Source: Candidatus Schekmanbacteria bacterium (GTDB lineage Bacteria; Schekmanbacteria; GWA2-38-11; J061). From it: 64,000 nucleotides of DNA. The notes under the pieces were generated by a model, which was given only the letters and a program-made list of their open reading frames with translations, was not told where the DNA came from and made no database searches. The stretch is from positions 452,473 through 516,472 of the forward strand of contig JACRJM010000007.1 in assembly GCA_016219965.1 (NCBI GenBank). The letters are read 5' to 3'. This document shows positions 18,572-27,522 of this stretch, piece after piece. Position 1 is the first letter of the stretch. Every line of letters begins with the position of its first letter. A program made the translations under genes and the position numbers.

Positions 18572-19357
18572 ATGAAACAAAAACTAACAGCCCTGATTCC
18601 TTCTTATAATGAGGAAGAAAACATAGGCGCCTGCCTTGAAAGCGTAAAATGGGCAGACGAGGTCCTTGTCGTTGATTCCTTTAGCACCGACCGCACAATA
18701 GAGATAGCCCGCAAATACACTGACCGGATCATCCAGCATGAATACATAAACTCGGCTACACAGAAAAACTGGGCAATCCCGCAGGCATCGCATAAATGGA
18801 TCCTCATTGTTGACAGCGACGAAAGGGTGACCCCTCGCCTTCGTGCAGAGATTGAACTGATACTTGAAGGGAATCCATCAGATTCAGGGTTCTACATCCC
18901 CAGAAAAAACTTCTTTTTAGGCTGTGAAGTAAAACATGGCGGCTGGGGTTATAAAAATGACCTCAACATACGTCTTTTCATGCGAGACAGGGGAAGATAT
19001 GAGGAAAAGGAAGTCCATGCAGACATGATAATAGATGGAACAGTGGGAATGATTAAGGAGCCTTTCATACATTATTCATACAACTCATTAGACCAGTATA
19101 TACGGAAAATGAAAAGATACACTGACTGGGCAGCCATAGATGTCTGCAAGAAGCACAAACATATCGGAGTCGCACATCTTTTATTCCGGCCATGCTTTAC
19201 TTTTTTCAAAATGTATGTTTTAAAAGCGGGCTTTCTTGACGGAATTAGGGGGATCATCCTGGCAGTACTGTCATCTTATTATGTCTACATCAAATACGCA
19301 AAAGCCTGGGAAAGACTTTATGCCCGGCAACAAAACCAACAACAAGAACCTTCTTAA
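18572..19357 (+). CDS. GT2 glycosyltransferase, WaaE/KdtX-like
   Basis: A 261-aa family 2 glycosyltransferase. It opens with TALIPSYNEEENIGACLESV, then VLVVDSFSTDRTIEIA and the DxD-type WILIVDSDERVTP, followed by IPRKNFFLGCEVKHGGWGY and the C-terminal segment typical of WaaE-like LPS core glucosyltransferases (FKMYVLKAGFLDGIRGI). It would add a hexose to the LPS inner core on the cytoplasmic face. Its end overlaps the next gene's start by 38 bases. It is the first gene of the rightward surface-glycan cluster; no clear ribosome binding site is seen before its ATG. Confidence 0.85.
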   Translation: MKQKLTALIPSYNEEENIGACLESVKWADEVLVVDSFSTDRTIEIARKYTDRIIQHEYINSATQKNWAIPQASHKWILIVDSDERVTPRLRAEIELILEGNPSDSGFYIPRKNFFLGCEVKHGGWGYKNDLNIRLFMRDRGRYEEKEVHADMIIDGTVGMIKEPFIHYSYNSLDQYIRKMKRYTDWAAIDVCKKHKHIGVAHLLFRPCFTFFKMYVLKAGFLDGIRGIILAVLSSYYVYIKYAKAWERLYARQQNQQQEPS

Positions 19358-20372
19358 CCGGCGAATCCTGCTTGTAAGAAATGACAAGGTCGGAGATCTT
19401 GTCATTGCGACTCCGGCCATAAAGGCATTGAGAGATTCTTTTCCAACCGGTTACATATCAGCCCTTGTAAGCAAATATGCACAGGACGTGGTAAAGGGCA
19501 ACCCCCATCTTGACAGTGTAATCGTTGATGATTCAAAAGGGACGCACAAAGGAATAAGCGGGATCATAAGACTTGCAGGTGAATTAAGAAAAGAGAATTT
19601 CGATACCGCTGTTGTAGTTTTTCCTTTCTTAAGAACAGCGATTCTTCTTATCCTTGCAGGAATACCAACAAGAATTTCTACAAGCGGAAGGTGGTACCAG
19701 TTTCTTTTTAACCGTACCATATATCTCAAGCGCTCAAAGGCTGAAAAACATGAAATAGATTATGCTCTGGATTTAATCAAACTTGCAGGAGCGGAGCCGC
19801 AGCACTCAATGCCCGAAATATTCCCGGCAAAGGAACATTTCCTTTACGCAGATGAATTTCTTTTATCGCAAGGGATTAAAAAAGAAGACATCCTCATCGG
19901 CATTAATCCCGGCAGCGGGCTCTCTGCACGCAAATGGCCTGAAAAAAATTACGGAGAGCTTTCAAAGGCGCTTAAAAAGAATTTCGGTGCAAAGGTGCTC
20001 ATATTCTGGGGACCAAGCGAGGAAAAGCTGGCAGAAAATGTAAGAATAAATGGCGGGGATGAATGCATCATTGCATGCAAGGCGGACATTCTCCAGCTTG
20101 CGGCATTGATTTCAAGATGTTCCCTCTTCATCACAAATAACACCGGTCCCATGCATATAGCAGCAGCGACCAATGTTCCCATGATTTCAATCTTCGATCC
20201 CAAGTTTGCATGCTCGCCCGTAAGATGGGGATATGAGGACAGCCGCCGCATAGTGCTTAAGCCTGATATAAAATGTACAACCTCCTGCGATGACAGGAAA
20301 TGCGGTTATGATGAATGCATGGACCTTGTAACAGTGGATATGGTAATGAGCGCTGCGAGAAAACTGATATGA
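19320..20372 (+). CDS. GT9 heptosyltransferase-family glycosyltransferase
   Basis: The ATG at 19320 gives a 350-aa protein starting MPGNKTNNKNLLNRRILLVR; the frame extends further upstream but only inside the GT2 gene. GT9 hallmarks are RNDKVGDLVIATPAIKALRD at the N-terminus, GINPGSGLSARKWP in the middle and TNNTGPMHIAAATNVPMISIF for the ADP-heptose site. These enzymes transfer heptose from ADP-heptose to the LPS inner core. Its stop overlaps the next gene's start (ATGA). With the WaaE-like gene it suggests a heptose-containing LPS core. Confidence 0.9.
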   Translation: MPGNKTNNKNLLNRRILLVRNDKVGDLVIATPAIKALRDSFPTGYISALVSKYAQDVVKGNPHLDSVIVDDSKGTHKGISGIIRLAGELRKENFDTAVVVFPFLRTAILLILAGIPTRISTSGRWYQFLFNRTIYLKRSKAEKHEIDYALDLIKLAGAEPQHSMPEIFPAKEHFLYADEFLLSQGIKKEDILIGINPGSGLSARKWPEKNYGELSKALKKNFGAKVLIFWGPSEEKLAENVRINGGDECIIACKADILQLAALISRCSLFITNNTGPMHIAAATNVPMISIFDPKFACSPVRWGYEDSRRIVLKPDIKCTTSCDDRKCGYDECMDLVTVDMVMSAARKLI

Positions 20373-21556
20373 AAAAACCACTCAACATACTTCACATGTC
20401 GAGCACAAGAAAACGCGGAGGCTCCGGTGCAAGCGCCATGGCCATAGTCAAAAAACTCCATGAACGGGGGCACAAGGTAATATACGTTTGCAGGGAGAGC
20501 AGCCTCGGCTTCAGCATGCTGAAGGAAAAGAATTTAAAAATGATAACGACTGTTGGAATGAAGGCAGGCTTTAAACCCACTCCGTCATTCATAAGTACAT
20601 TTTTAAATGATATAAAAACAATAGCTGAGATAATCGACGAAGAAAAAATTAACATTGTCCACATGCACTCATCTCCTGAGGGATGGATCGGAACGGTTGC
20701 AGCACTTCGCTCATCTATGAATCCTGCACTTATAAGGACACGCCACATAGTTGTACCGGTAAAGAGAAACCAGGCAAACGTTTATATGTTCAACAATTAC
20801 ACTGATGCTGTAATCACTGTGGCTGAAACAATAAGACAGCATTACTTTGACCGCGGCCTTTATGACATGAGCAAGATAGAAACAATCTACGACGGTGTTG
20901 ACATCTCAAGGTTCAATCCTAAACTTTACGGCAGCAACGTAAGAAATGAGTTCGGCATAAAAGAGGGAACACCGGTCATCTCGGTCATAGCTCGTTATTC
21001 AAGGATAAAGGGACATATTTACTTCCTTGAGGCAATGAAAGAGGTAGTTAAGGATTTCCCGCAGGCTGTAGCGCTCCTTGCCGGCCAGAAAGGGAAAAAA
21101 GGGAACCTTGGAGTTTTTGAAGAATTAACTGCTGCTACGGATAAATTAGGAATAAAAGAAAACATAAGATTTCTCGACTTCAGGACTGACATTCCGGAGA
21201 TACTTGCTGCATCTGACATATTTGTCCTCCCATCCATAGGCTCAGAGGGCTCAAGCCGCGGCACCCTTGAGGCAATGGCGATGGCAAAACCCTGTGTTGT
21301 GACAAAGGTAGGAGTGCTTCCTGAATTTATCGAGGAGGGGGTCACTGGTTATCTTGTGAATAAAAAGGATGGTAGAGCCCTTGCTCAGGGTATAAAAAAG
21401 CTTCTCTCCAACATAGCAGAAGCAAAAAAGATGGGTGAGCGCGCAAGGGCAAAGGTGCTTGAAAGATACTCAGAAGATATAATGGTTGAAAAAACTGAAG
21501 ACCTCTATTACAGGGCAATAGAAAAAAAAGGGAAAAGGAGTACAGTAAAACAATGA
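20369..21556 (+). CDS. GT4 glycosyltransferase
   Basis: The ATG at 20369 overlaps the GT9 stop and gives a 395-aa protein starting MKKPLNILHMSSTRKRGGSG. It is a GT-B family 4 enzyme: the glycine-rich acceptor loop RKRGGSGASAMAI, a middle YDGVDISRFNP segment and the nucleotide-sugar site SIGSEGSSRGTLEAMAMAKP with VTKVGVLPEF are all present. Donor and acceptor are unknown. The KRTRHIVV/VPVKRN-like middle segment is shared with the GT4 proteins at 21553 and 45257, so these are paralogues. It overlaps the next gene as ATGA. Confidence 0.9.
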   Translation: MKKPLNILHMSSTRKRGGSGASAMAIVKKLHERGHKVIYVCRESSLGFSMLKEKNLKMITTVGMKAGFKPTPSFISTFLNDIKTIAEIIDEEKINIVHMHSSPEGWIGTVAALRSSMNPALIRTRHIVVPVKRNQANVYMFNNYTDAVITVAETIRQHYFDRGLYDMSKIETIYDGVDISRFNPKLYGSNVRNEFGIKEGTPVISVIARYSRIKGHIYFLEAMKEVVKDFPQAVALLAGQKGKKGNLGVFEELTAATDKLGIKENIRFLDFRTDIPEILAASDIFVLPSIGSEGSSRGTLEAMAMAKPCVVTKVGVLPEFIEEGVTGYLVNKKDGRALAQGIKKLLSNIAEAKKMGERARAKVLERYSEDIMVEKTEDLYYRAIEKKGKRSTVKQ

Positions 21557-22689
21557 AGAGGAAATTGCGGATATTACAGACCAACAATCACAGGGGAGGC
21601 TGGGGAGGTCAGCCTAACAGGGTGCTGGTTAAATCCCAGGGCCTGACAAAGCTTGGCCATTTCGTGATAATTGCTGTCCCCCGCGGAAGCACTCTCGCCG
21701 GGAGAGCGCGCGCAAAGAGCTTGAACGTATATGATGAGCTTGAATTCTCACGAAAGTTCTCATTGTTCAACAAGATACAAGAAGTCCTAAAGATAAAGAA
21801 TTTAATCGAGTCCGAGGAGATAGATATTGTCCATACGCACGGCTCGCAGGACACATGGATAGCCGCCACAGCAGCGCATCTTTCTAAGAAAAAACCCTTA
21901 GTAATAAGGACAAGGCACAACATCTTTCAGGTAAGCACTCATCTTTTCAACAAACTTCTTTACAGAAAGATGATAGACAAGGTCATAGCTGTGTCCGACG
22001 GGGTCACAAAGATTTTTGAAGAAAACAAGCTCATCCCGGCTGAATCAATAAAAATAATATGCAGCAGCGTAGATTTAGACAGATTCGATACAGAAAATGA
22101 TGGGGCAAAGATAAGGGCTGAGTTCAATATAAATAAAGAGACCATCCTTATAGGAATGGCCGGACGTTTAGCCAGGGAGAAAGGCCATGATGTTCTCATT
22201 GAGGCAGCAAGGGAAATCACAGCAAAAAGAACTGACGTTAAGTTCATTCTTGCCGGAGACGGCCCTGAAGAAAAAAGGCTTAAGGAAAAGGTAAAAGAAT
22301 ACGGGATGACGGATTCCATAATATTCGCGGGTTTCAGGACAGATATACCGGAATTCCTCGCAGCCCTCGATATATTCACCCTCACACCAATTTCCGGCGA
22401 ATCCCTTGGAACAGCCATACTTGAGGCATTTGCTATGAAAAAACCTGTCGTTGCGGCAGACCTGGGAGGGATCCATACATCTGTGCGTGATGGTAAGACC
22501 GGATTCCTTTTTGAGCCGGGAAACAGCAAAGAGCTTGGAGAGAAGCTCATCGAGCTGATTGAAAATCCCGCACTTAGGAAGCAGTTTGGGGAAGCCGGCA
22601 GGAAAATGATAGAAGAGGAGTTCACAGAGGAAAGGATGGTTGCCTTAACTGAAGAACTCTACTTTGAAGAGCTAAACAAAAGAAAATGA
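21553..22689 (+). CDS. GT4 glycosyltransferase
   Basis: A 378-aa family 4 enzyme. It starts MKRKLRILQTNNHRGGWGGQ, has the acceptor-side THGSQDTWIAATAAHLS and RTRHNIFQVSTHLFN segments, then MAGRLAREKGHDVLIEAA and the donor-site motif TPISGESLGTAILEAFAMKKP with VVAADLGGIHTSV. It is paralogous to its upstream neighbour. ATGA overlaps join it both to the GT4 before it and to the glycerophosphotransferase-like gene after it, so the three are translationally coupled. Likely adds a sugar to a surface glycan; specificity cannot be read from sequence. Confidence 0.9.
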   Translation: MKRKLRILQTNNHRGGWGGQPNRVLVKSQGLTKLGHFVIIAVPRGSTLAGRARAKSLNVYDELEFSRKFSLFNKIQEVLKIKNLIESEEIDIVHTHGSQDTWIAATAAHLSKKKPLVIRTRHNIFQVSTHLFNKLLYRKMIDKVIAVSDGVTKIFEENKLIPAESIKIICSSVDLDRFDTENDGAKIRAEFNINKETILIGMAGRLAREKGHDVLIEAAREITAKRTDVKFILAGDGPEEKRLKEKVKEYGMTDSIIFAGFRTDIPEFLAALDIFTLTPISGESLGTAILEAFAMKKPVVAADLGGIHTSVRDGKTGFLFEPGNSKELGEKLIELIENPALRKQFGEAGRKMIEEEFTEERMVALTEELYFEELNKRK

Positions 22690-23771
22690 TAAAAACCAAA
22701 AAGAAAAAAATTCTTTTTTACATAGCCACACCTATGAATTACGCCATACTTAAGCCTATCTATGAGGCTTTGAAAGAGGATGAAAGGCTTGATATAAGGT
22801 TCACCCTCCGCTTCTCGGAAAAAAGGAAACATCGGAATGCCTATCCATTCTTCAGCGAACTTGGAGAAGAAAAGATAATCATAAAAAAAATTGCCCGTCT
22901 CATGAAGTTTGACATGCTGCTTTGCTGTGACTTCGGGTTTGAAAATAACAGGATACCGGTCAAAATTCATCTTTTCCACGGCGTATCGTTCAGGAACAGC
23001 ACTGTGCGCGGGAAGATAAGCAATTTTGACAAGCTCTTCATCGCAGGTCCCTACATGAAAAGACTTATAGAAAAAAGAAGGCTTCTGCCGGCCGGCGACC
23101 ACAGAATGGAGATGACAGGAATACCAAAGCTCGACAGACTTCTCGATGGCACGTACAGGAAAGAAGAGATTTTAAAGGGCTTGAACCTTGACCCATCTCT
23201 CCCTACCATCATGTATGCACCTACACATTCAGAAAGTTCATCAATATACACATACGGGGAAGAAATCTTAAAATACATGAGTGGCTTGAGTGGTATGAGT
23301 AGAATGAAAGTCAATTTCCTTATAAAGCTCCATGATCTCCTCTTTGACCCTGACAGGAACAGTGTTGACTGGAGAAAGCTGATAAATGAAAAAAAAGGGG
23401 AGAACACAAGATTAATAGAGGACTACGATATTGTTCCCTATATGTGCGCCTCCGACATACTGATAAGCGATGCAAGCTCGGTGGCAAATGAATTCACTCT
23501 TCTTGACCGCCCCATAATATTTCTCGACTCTCCTCAGCTTCTAAAGGACTATGAGAAGACCCTTGACCTGGACACATGGGGGAGAAAAGCCGGCACTGTT
23601 GCTTCCAGTATCAGAGAGCTTGATGCCGCTATTGGCGAGGCGCTTAAAAACCCAAAAGAAAAAAGCAAGATAAGGAAGGCAGTGGCAGATGACATATTCT
23701 GCAATCATGGAAAGGCAACAAAGGCTGCTGTAGAATCAATATACAGACTTTTGAAAATGGAAAAAACTTAA
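22686..23771 (+). CDS. CDP-glycerol glycerophosphotransferase-family protein
   Basis: A 361-aa protein of the TagB/TagF-like family, which transfers polyol phosphates from CDP-alcohols. Visible segments: KKILFYIATPMNYAILKPI, HLFHGVSFRNS, GIPKLDRLLDG, PTIMYAPTHSESSS, KLHDLLFDPDRN and the conserved SDASSVANEFTLLDRPIIFLD near the C-terminus. No membrane helix. The partner gene at 25005 is a close paralogue with the same motifs. In a Gram-negative glycan cluster, it may decorate a polysaccharide with glycerol- or another alditol-phosphate. Confidence 0.87.
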   Translation: MIKTKKKKILFYIATPMNYAILKPIYEALKEDERLDIRFTLRFSEKRKHRNAYPFFSELGEEKIIIKKIARLMKFDMLLCCDFGFENNRIPVKIHLFHGVSFRNSTVRGKISNFDKLFIAGPYMKRLIEKRRLLPAGDHRMEMTGIPKLDRLLDGTYRKEEILKGLNLDPSLPTIMYAPTHSESSSIYTYGEEILKYMSGLSGMSRMKVNFLIKLHDLLFDPDRNSVDWRKLINEKKGENTRLIEDYDIVPYMCASDILISDASSVANEFTLLDRPIIFLDSPQLLKDYEKTLDLDTWGRKAGTVASSIRELDAAIGEALKNPKEKSKIRKAVADDIFCNHGKATKAAVESIYRLLKMEKT

Positions 23772-23780
23772 ACTAAAATA

Positions 23781-23838
23781 GCTTGGGAGTCCCGCTCTGG
23801 CGCTAAACCGCAGGCGCCTGCCGCGGGAACTCCCAAGC
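23781..23838. repeat. Intergenic palindromic repeat, copy B
   Basis: GCTTGGGAGT (23781-23790) pairs exactly with ACTCCCAAGC (23829-23838), and CCCGC further in pairs with GCGGG. The core CTCTGGCGCTAAACCGCAGG is shared with copy C (12093) and, less exactly, copies A and D. It separates two copies of the GT4-glycerophosphotransferase gene pair in the glycan cluster. Confidence 0.78.
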
Positions 23839-23871
23839 CATTCAGAATAATAATTCAACAGAGAATAAACT

Positions 23872-25002
23872 GTGAATAAAAAACTCAATATACTTCAGGT
23901 GCTCTCGCACAGGAACCTTGAAAGAGGGGGTGCAGTGCAGGCATTCCTCCTTGCCAAGGGATTAAAAGAAAGAGGGCATCAGGTAAAATGCATATTCAAC
24001 ATGGAAGATGGCACAGTCACTGAAAAGGACATGGGTTCCATCAAGAAGCTTAAAGATTACTCCATAGAATTTGAGTTCTTCGGAATGAACTCTTTCCGTG
24101 AAGCCCTGAGGATGAGAAGGATACTGAAATTAAACGACTACGATGTCATTCATACGCATCGCGATATTGCTCTTCGTTTTATACTTCGAGCAGCAAGCGG
24201 CATGAAACTTAAAAGCCTTTTCACAAACAGAGGGAATAACTACATCCTTAAAAACGAAAAGAAGCTCTTTTTTTCGAAGAAACTCGACAGGGTAATGGCT
24301 GTTGCAGAGGCGGTAAAAGATGTTCTTGTAAAAAAATCCGGAATGCCGGCTGAAAAAATTGAAGTCGTTTATGGCAGTTTCGACCCCGAGATGTTCACCC
24401 CAGAAATTGACGGTAAAGAAGTGCGAAGAGAATTCAATATCAGGGATGATGTCCCTGTAATAGGCAACATTGCCGCGCCGCAGGGGAAAAAAGGGCATCC
24501 TCTTTTCTTTGAAGCGGCGAAGAAGGTCATTGCAGCAAGGAGTGATGTGCTTTTCATGATGGTTGGAAGCAGGCTTGAGGAAAAATTCCTCCCTATCGCA
24601 AAGGAGATGGGGATTGAAAAAAACCTTCTTTTCACCGGGTTCCGCAATGACATCGCAAGGGTAATCGCAGCAATGGATATATCTGTCTGTTCTGCGACAA
24701 AGGGGGAAGGACTTACAGGCGCAATAAGGGAATCCCTTGCAATGGCAAGACCTGTTGTATCAACCGATGTTGCGGGGAACCGCGAGATTGTGATACATAA
24801 AAAAACCGGAATGCTTGTTCCGGTAAAAAACCCGGATGCTTTAGCAGATGCTATTCTTTATCTGCTAAACCATATGGATGAGGGAAAGCAAATGGGGTTG
24901 GAAGGAAGAAAAATTGTACTTCAAAAATGCACAAACAAGATTAGATGTGAAAAAGTTGAAAAAATTTATCATGAGGTACTTGAAAGAAAGTCAACTCGCT
25001 AA
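23872..25002 (+). CDS. GT4 glycosyltransferase (GTG start)
   Basis: A 376-aa family 4 enzyme starting at a GTG codon (VNKKLNILQVLSHRNLERGG once decoded as Met). It shows the acceptor loop LERGGAVQAFLLAKGL, the THRDIALRFILRAAS segment, AAPQGKKGHPLFFEAAKKVI and the donor-site motif GEGLTGAIRESLAMARP with VSTDVAGNREIV. The donor motif has E..GLTGAIRE rather than the SSRGTLE type of the 20369 protein, matching instead the GT4 at 29330. It is followed after 2 bases by a glycerophosphotransferase-like gene. Confidence 0.88.
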   Translation: MNKKLNILQVLSHRNLERGGAVQAFLLAKGLKERGHQVKCIFNMEDGTVTEKDMGSIKKLKDYSIEFEFFGMNSFREALRMRRILKLNDYDVIHTHRDIALRFILRAASGMKLKSLFTNRGNNYILKNEKKLFFSKKLDRVMAVAEAVKDVLVKKSGMPAEKIEVVYGSFDPEMFTPEIDGKEVRREFNIRDDVPVIGNIAAPQGKKGHPLFFEAAKKVIAARSDVLFMMVGSRLEEKFLPIAKEMGIEKNLLFTGFRNDIARVIAAMDISVCSATKGEGLTGAIRESLAMARPVVSTDVAGNREIVIHKKTGMLVPVKNPDALADAILYLLNHMDEGKQMGLEGRKIVLQKCTNKIRCEKVEKIYHEVLERKSTR

Positions 25003-25004
25003 AC

Positions 25005-26063
25005 ATGGATAAGAAAAAGAAGATCCTTTTCTACGCTGTATCCCCCATGAACTATGCTGTATTCAGCACCATCCACAGAAAGCTTGAGCAGGACCCTCGC
25101 ATAGAGATAACCTTCACATCCAAGTTCGAGGGTTCAAAAAATCCTGACAGGCTTTACAGGGATGTTCTCGGGCTTATTAATGTAAATCTTTTAAACTTCA
25201 GGCTCGCGGGGCTTAAAAGGTTCGATCTCTACATAAGTCCTGACATAATGATGGCCGGGAAGAGATGCAGCTTTAAAGTCCATATGTTCCACGGTGCATC
25301 ATTCAAGGGGAAGGCATATTCTGACAAAGTTTATCAGTTCGACAAGCTTTTTTTAATCGGCGAATACATGCGGAGCAAGTTCGTAAGCGATGGTCTCCTT
25401 AAAGAGGATGACAAACGCATTGAAAAAGTCGGGATGCCGAAACTCGACAGGTTCTTTGACGGCTCATTAAATCGCGAAAAAATACTGGAGCCGATGGGGC
25501 TTGATCCAAAAATCCCCACAGTCATTTATGCACCGACATGGTCCCAGCAGTCATCCCTTTATACAGTGGGCGAAGCCCTTATAAGCGAGCTTTCTCATGA
25601 AGGGCTAAACGTGCTTGTAAAGATACATGATCATTCCTATGACCTTAACCGCAACCCTGTTGACTGGAGGGAAAAGCTTGCTCCTCTGGAAAAAGGGAAA
25701 ACAAGGATTATAAAGGATTATGATATCGTGCCCTACCTTTTCGCAAGCGATCTCTTGATTACAGACTTAAGTTCAGTCTCTAATGAGTTTGCCCTTCTTG
25801 ACAGACCCATCGTATTCATAGATACTCCCGGTTTGCTTGAAAGATACAAAAATACGGTTGACCTTGAAGTCTGGGGAAGAAAATCAGGCTACACTGTGGA
25901 GACAATCCCTCAAATTAAGTCTGCTGTGCAGAAGGGAATTGAAAATCCGGCAGAACATTCTGAGGTAAGAAGAAGGCTGGCAGAAAACCTTTTTTACAAC
26001 CCGGGGAAGGCAACTGAAAAAGCTGTATCTTCCATTTACAGATATCTCGAGCTTGATGAGTAA
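25005..26063 (+). CDS. CDP-glycerol glycerophosphotransferase-family protein
   Basis: A 352-aa paralogue of the 22686 gene product. Shared blocks are KKILFYAVSPMNYAVFSTI, KVHMFHGASFKGK, GMPKLDRFFDGS, PTVIYAPTWSQQSS, KIHDHSYDLNRNPVDWR, IKDYDIVPYLFASDLL and TDLSSVSNEFALLDRPIVFID. It belongs to the family that transfers glycerol- or ribitol-phosphate from a CDP-activated donor. It starts 2 bases after the preceding GT4 stop. The order GT4-glycerophosphotransferase is thus repeated twice in a row in this cluster. Confidence 0.87.
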   Translation: MDKKKKILFYAVSPMNYAVFSTIHRKLEQDPRIEITFTSKFEGSKNPDRLYRDVLGLINVNLLNFRLAGLKRFDLYISPDIMMAGKRCSFKVHMFHGASFKGKAYSDKVYQFDKLFLIGEYMRSKFVSDGLLKEDDKRIEKVGMPKLDRFFDGSLNREKILEPMGLDPKIPTVIYAPTWSQQSSLYTVGEALISELSHEGLNVLVKIHDHSYDLNRNPVDWREKLAPLEKGKTRIIKDYDIVPYLFASDLLITDLSSVSNEFALLDRPIVFIDTPGLLERYKNTVDLEVWGRKSGYTVETIPQIKSAVQKGIENPAEHSEVRRRLAENLFYNPGKATEKAVSSIYRYLELDE

Positions 26064-26092
26064 GTTAACGAGCAAGTTTAGGAGTAAGTTGC

Positions 26093-26128
26093 TAGTTTAA
26101 GTTTTAGTTTAAGTCTTAGTTTAAGTTA
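26093..26128 (+). repeat. Three tandem 12-bp units
   Basis: TAGTTTAAGTTT, TAGTTTAAGTCT and TAGTTTAAGTTA follow one another directly in the 82-bp gap before the nucleotidyltransferase gene. A GAGCAAGTTTA motif flanks them on both sides (about 26070 and 26134), the right copy reaching the start codon. It looks like slippage-generated sequence in a leader; phase-variable spacing is possible but unproven. Confidence 0.7.
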
Positions 26129-26145
26129 ATGAGGAGCAAGTTTAA

Positions 26146-26865
26146 ATGAAGGCAATAATATTAGCCGCAGGGGAAAGCAAAAGGCTTATGCCCTACACCA
26201 AGGACAGGCCTAAATGCCTCCTTGAGATATGCGGCAAGGCAATAATCAACTACCAGATAGAGAGCTTCCGTTCCTGCGGCGTTAAAGACATAGTGATAGT
26301 GACAGGACATGGAGAGGGTCTTCTGAGAGAGAAACTTGGAAATGATTTTCATTATATTTTCAATGAGAAGTATAAATCAACGAGCAGTATCTATTCTCTC
26401 TGGCTTGCAAGGGAAGCGCTTTCCGGGAACTCATTCTTCATACTCAATTCCGATGTCCTCTTCCATCCATTAATATTAAAAGAGCTTCTCAATTTTAAGG
26501 AAGAAAACTGTATAACAGTTGATTTCAAGGACGGCATGGGGGAAGAGGAGATGAAGGTAAAGGTAAAGGACGGCAAAGTCATAGACATGAGTAAGGCCAT
26601 GCCCCCATCCGAGGCACAAGGGGAAAACGTGGGGCTTATTAAATTCGGCGTTGACGGAGGAAAGATCCTTTACTCCATCATGGACAGGATAATCTCGGAA
26701 GGAAAAGTAAATGAATGGGCGCCTTATGCTTTTAAAGAGATGACAAAAGTCCACCCGCTGCATGCTGTGAGCACCGGAGGGCTCCCCTGGATCGAGATAG
26801 ATTTCCCGCAGGATCTTGAAGATGCACGGGAAAAAGTATATCCAAAGATAGCAGGCGGTATCTGA
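26146..26865 (+). CDS. Sugar/alditol-phosphate nucleotidyltransferase
   Basis: A 239-aa nucleotidyltransferase that activates a phosphorylated sugar or alcohol with an NTP. The N-terminal pyrophosphorylase signature AIILAAGESKRLMPYTKDRP with KCLLEICGKAIINYQIES is intact, and FILNSDVLFH supplies a metal-binding aspartate. The short form without a C-terminal helix resembles LicC-like phosphocholine cytidylyltransferases. It follows two CDP-glycerol glycerophosphotransferase-like genes and could make their CDP-linked donor; that is inference. Ends 2 bases before moaD. Confidence 0.85.
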   Translation: MKAIILAAGESKRLMPYTKDRPKCLLEICGKAIINYQIESFRSCGVKDIVIVTGHGEGLLREKLGNDFHYIFNEKYKSTSSIYSLWLAREALSGNSFFILNSDVLFHPLILKELLNFKEENCITVDFKDGMGEEEMKVKVKDGKVIDMSKAMPPSEAQGENVGLIKFGVDGGKILYSIMDRIISEGKVNEWAPYAFKEMTKVHPLHAVSTGGLPWIEIDFPQDLEDAREKVYPKIAGGI

Positions 26866-26867
26866 TT

Positions 26868-27113
26868 ATGAAAATAAAAATACTATACTTTGCAGCTATA
26901 AGGGAAAAGGTCGGGAAAGGCTCTGAGGAGATTGAGGCCGCAGAAGGAGAAACCCTGCATGACACAATGGAAAAGCTTAAAAGCAGGTATCCAATAATAG
27001 CGGATATGAACGAATCGCTCCTTGTTGCCGTAAACAGGGAATATTGCAAGAGAGAAACAGTATTGAAAAACGGAGATGAAGTAGCACTTATACCTCCTGT
27101 AAGCGGGGGCTGA
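26868..27113 (+). CDS. moaD: Molybdopterin synthase small subunit MoaD
   Basis: An 81-aa ubiquitin-fold sulfur carrier ending in PPVSGG, the diglycine whose C-terminus is thiocarboxylated. MKIKILYFAAIREKVGKGSE is a typical MoaD start. It donates sulfur to cyclic pyranopterin monophosphate together with MoaE, encoded immediately downstream (1-base gap). Other moa genes are not in the window. Cytoplasmic. It sits in the middle of the glycan cluster, in the same direction, so may be read from the same transcript. Confidence 0.92.
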   Translation: MKIKILYFAAIREKVGKGSEEIEAAEGETLHDTMEKLKSRYPIIADMNESLLVAVNREYCKRETVLKNGDEVALIPPVSGG

Positions 27114-27114
27114 T

Positions 27115-27522
27115 ATGTACAAGATCATAGATGATGAAGTAAAGATTGATACCCTTATAAAGGAGGTAGCAGATGAAGCGGCTGGCGCTATCGTCACCTT
27201 CCTTGGAGTCACAAGAGGGATAGAAGGAGATAAAAGGGTAAGCTATCTTGACTATGATGCCTACAAGGAAATGGCGGAAGACAAACTCAAAGAAATCGGG
27301 GAAGAAACAAAAAAGAAATTCGACATCTGCCATATCAGCGTGGTTCACAGGGTCGGAAAACTTGGAGTCGGCGAGGCAAGCGTAGGTATCGCAGTCTCTT
27401 CTCCGCACCGTGCCGAAGGTTTTGAAGCCTGTAAATACATAATGGACAGGATAAAGGAGATAGCCCCTATCTGGAAAAAGGAAGTCTGGAACGGCGGAGA
27501 AAAATGGAAGGGAAAAGAATGA
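27115..27522 (+). CDS. moaE: Molybdopterin synthase catalytic subunit MoaE
   Basis: A 135-aa protein with the MoaE signature: GAIVTFLGVTRGI near the N-terminus, YLDYDAYKEMAEDKL, ISVVHRVGKLGVGEASVGIA and the C-terminal APIWKKEVWNGGEKW with the catalytic lysines. It binds two MoaD subunits and converts precursor Z to molybdopterin. Adjacent moaD confirms the assignment. Its stop overlaps the ATG of the following hydrolase gene as ATGA. Confidence 0.95.
   Translation: MYKIIDDEVKIDTLIKEVADEAAGAIVTFLGVTRGIEGDKRVSYLDYDAYKEMAEDKLKEIGEETKKKFDICHISVVHRVGKLGVGEASVGIAVSSPHRAEGFEACKYIMDRIKEIAPIWKKEVWNGGEKWKGKE

Noticed and set aside
26070-26145. CRISPR-like or other mobile repeats before the nucleotidyltransferase gene
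   Set aside because: Units are only 12 bp, directly abutting with no spacers; simple tandem slippage explains them.
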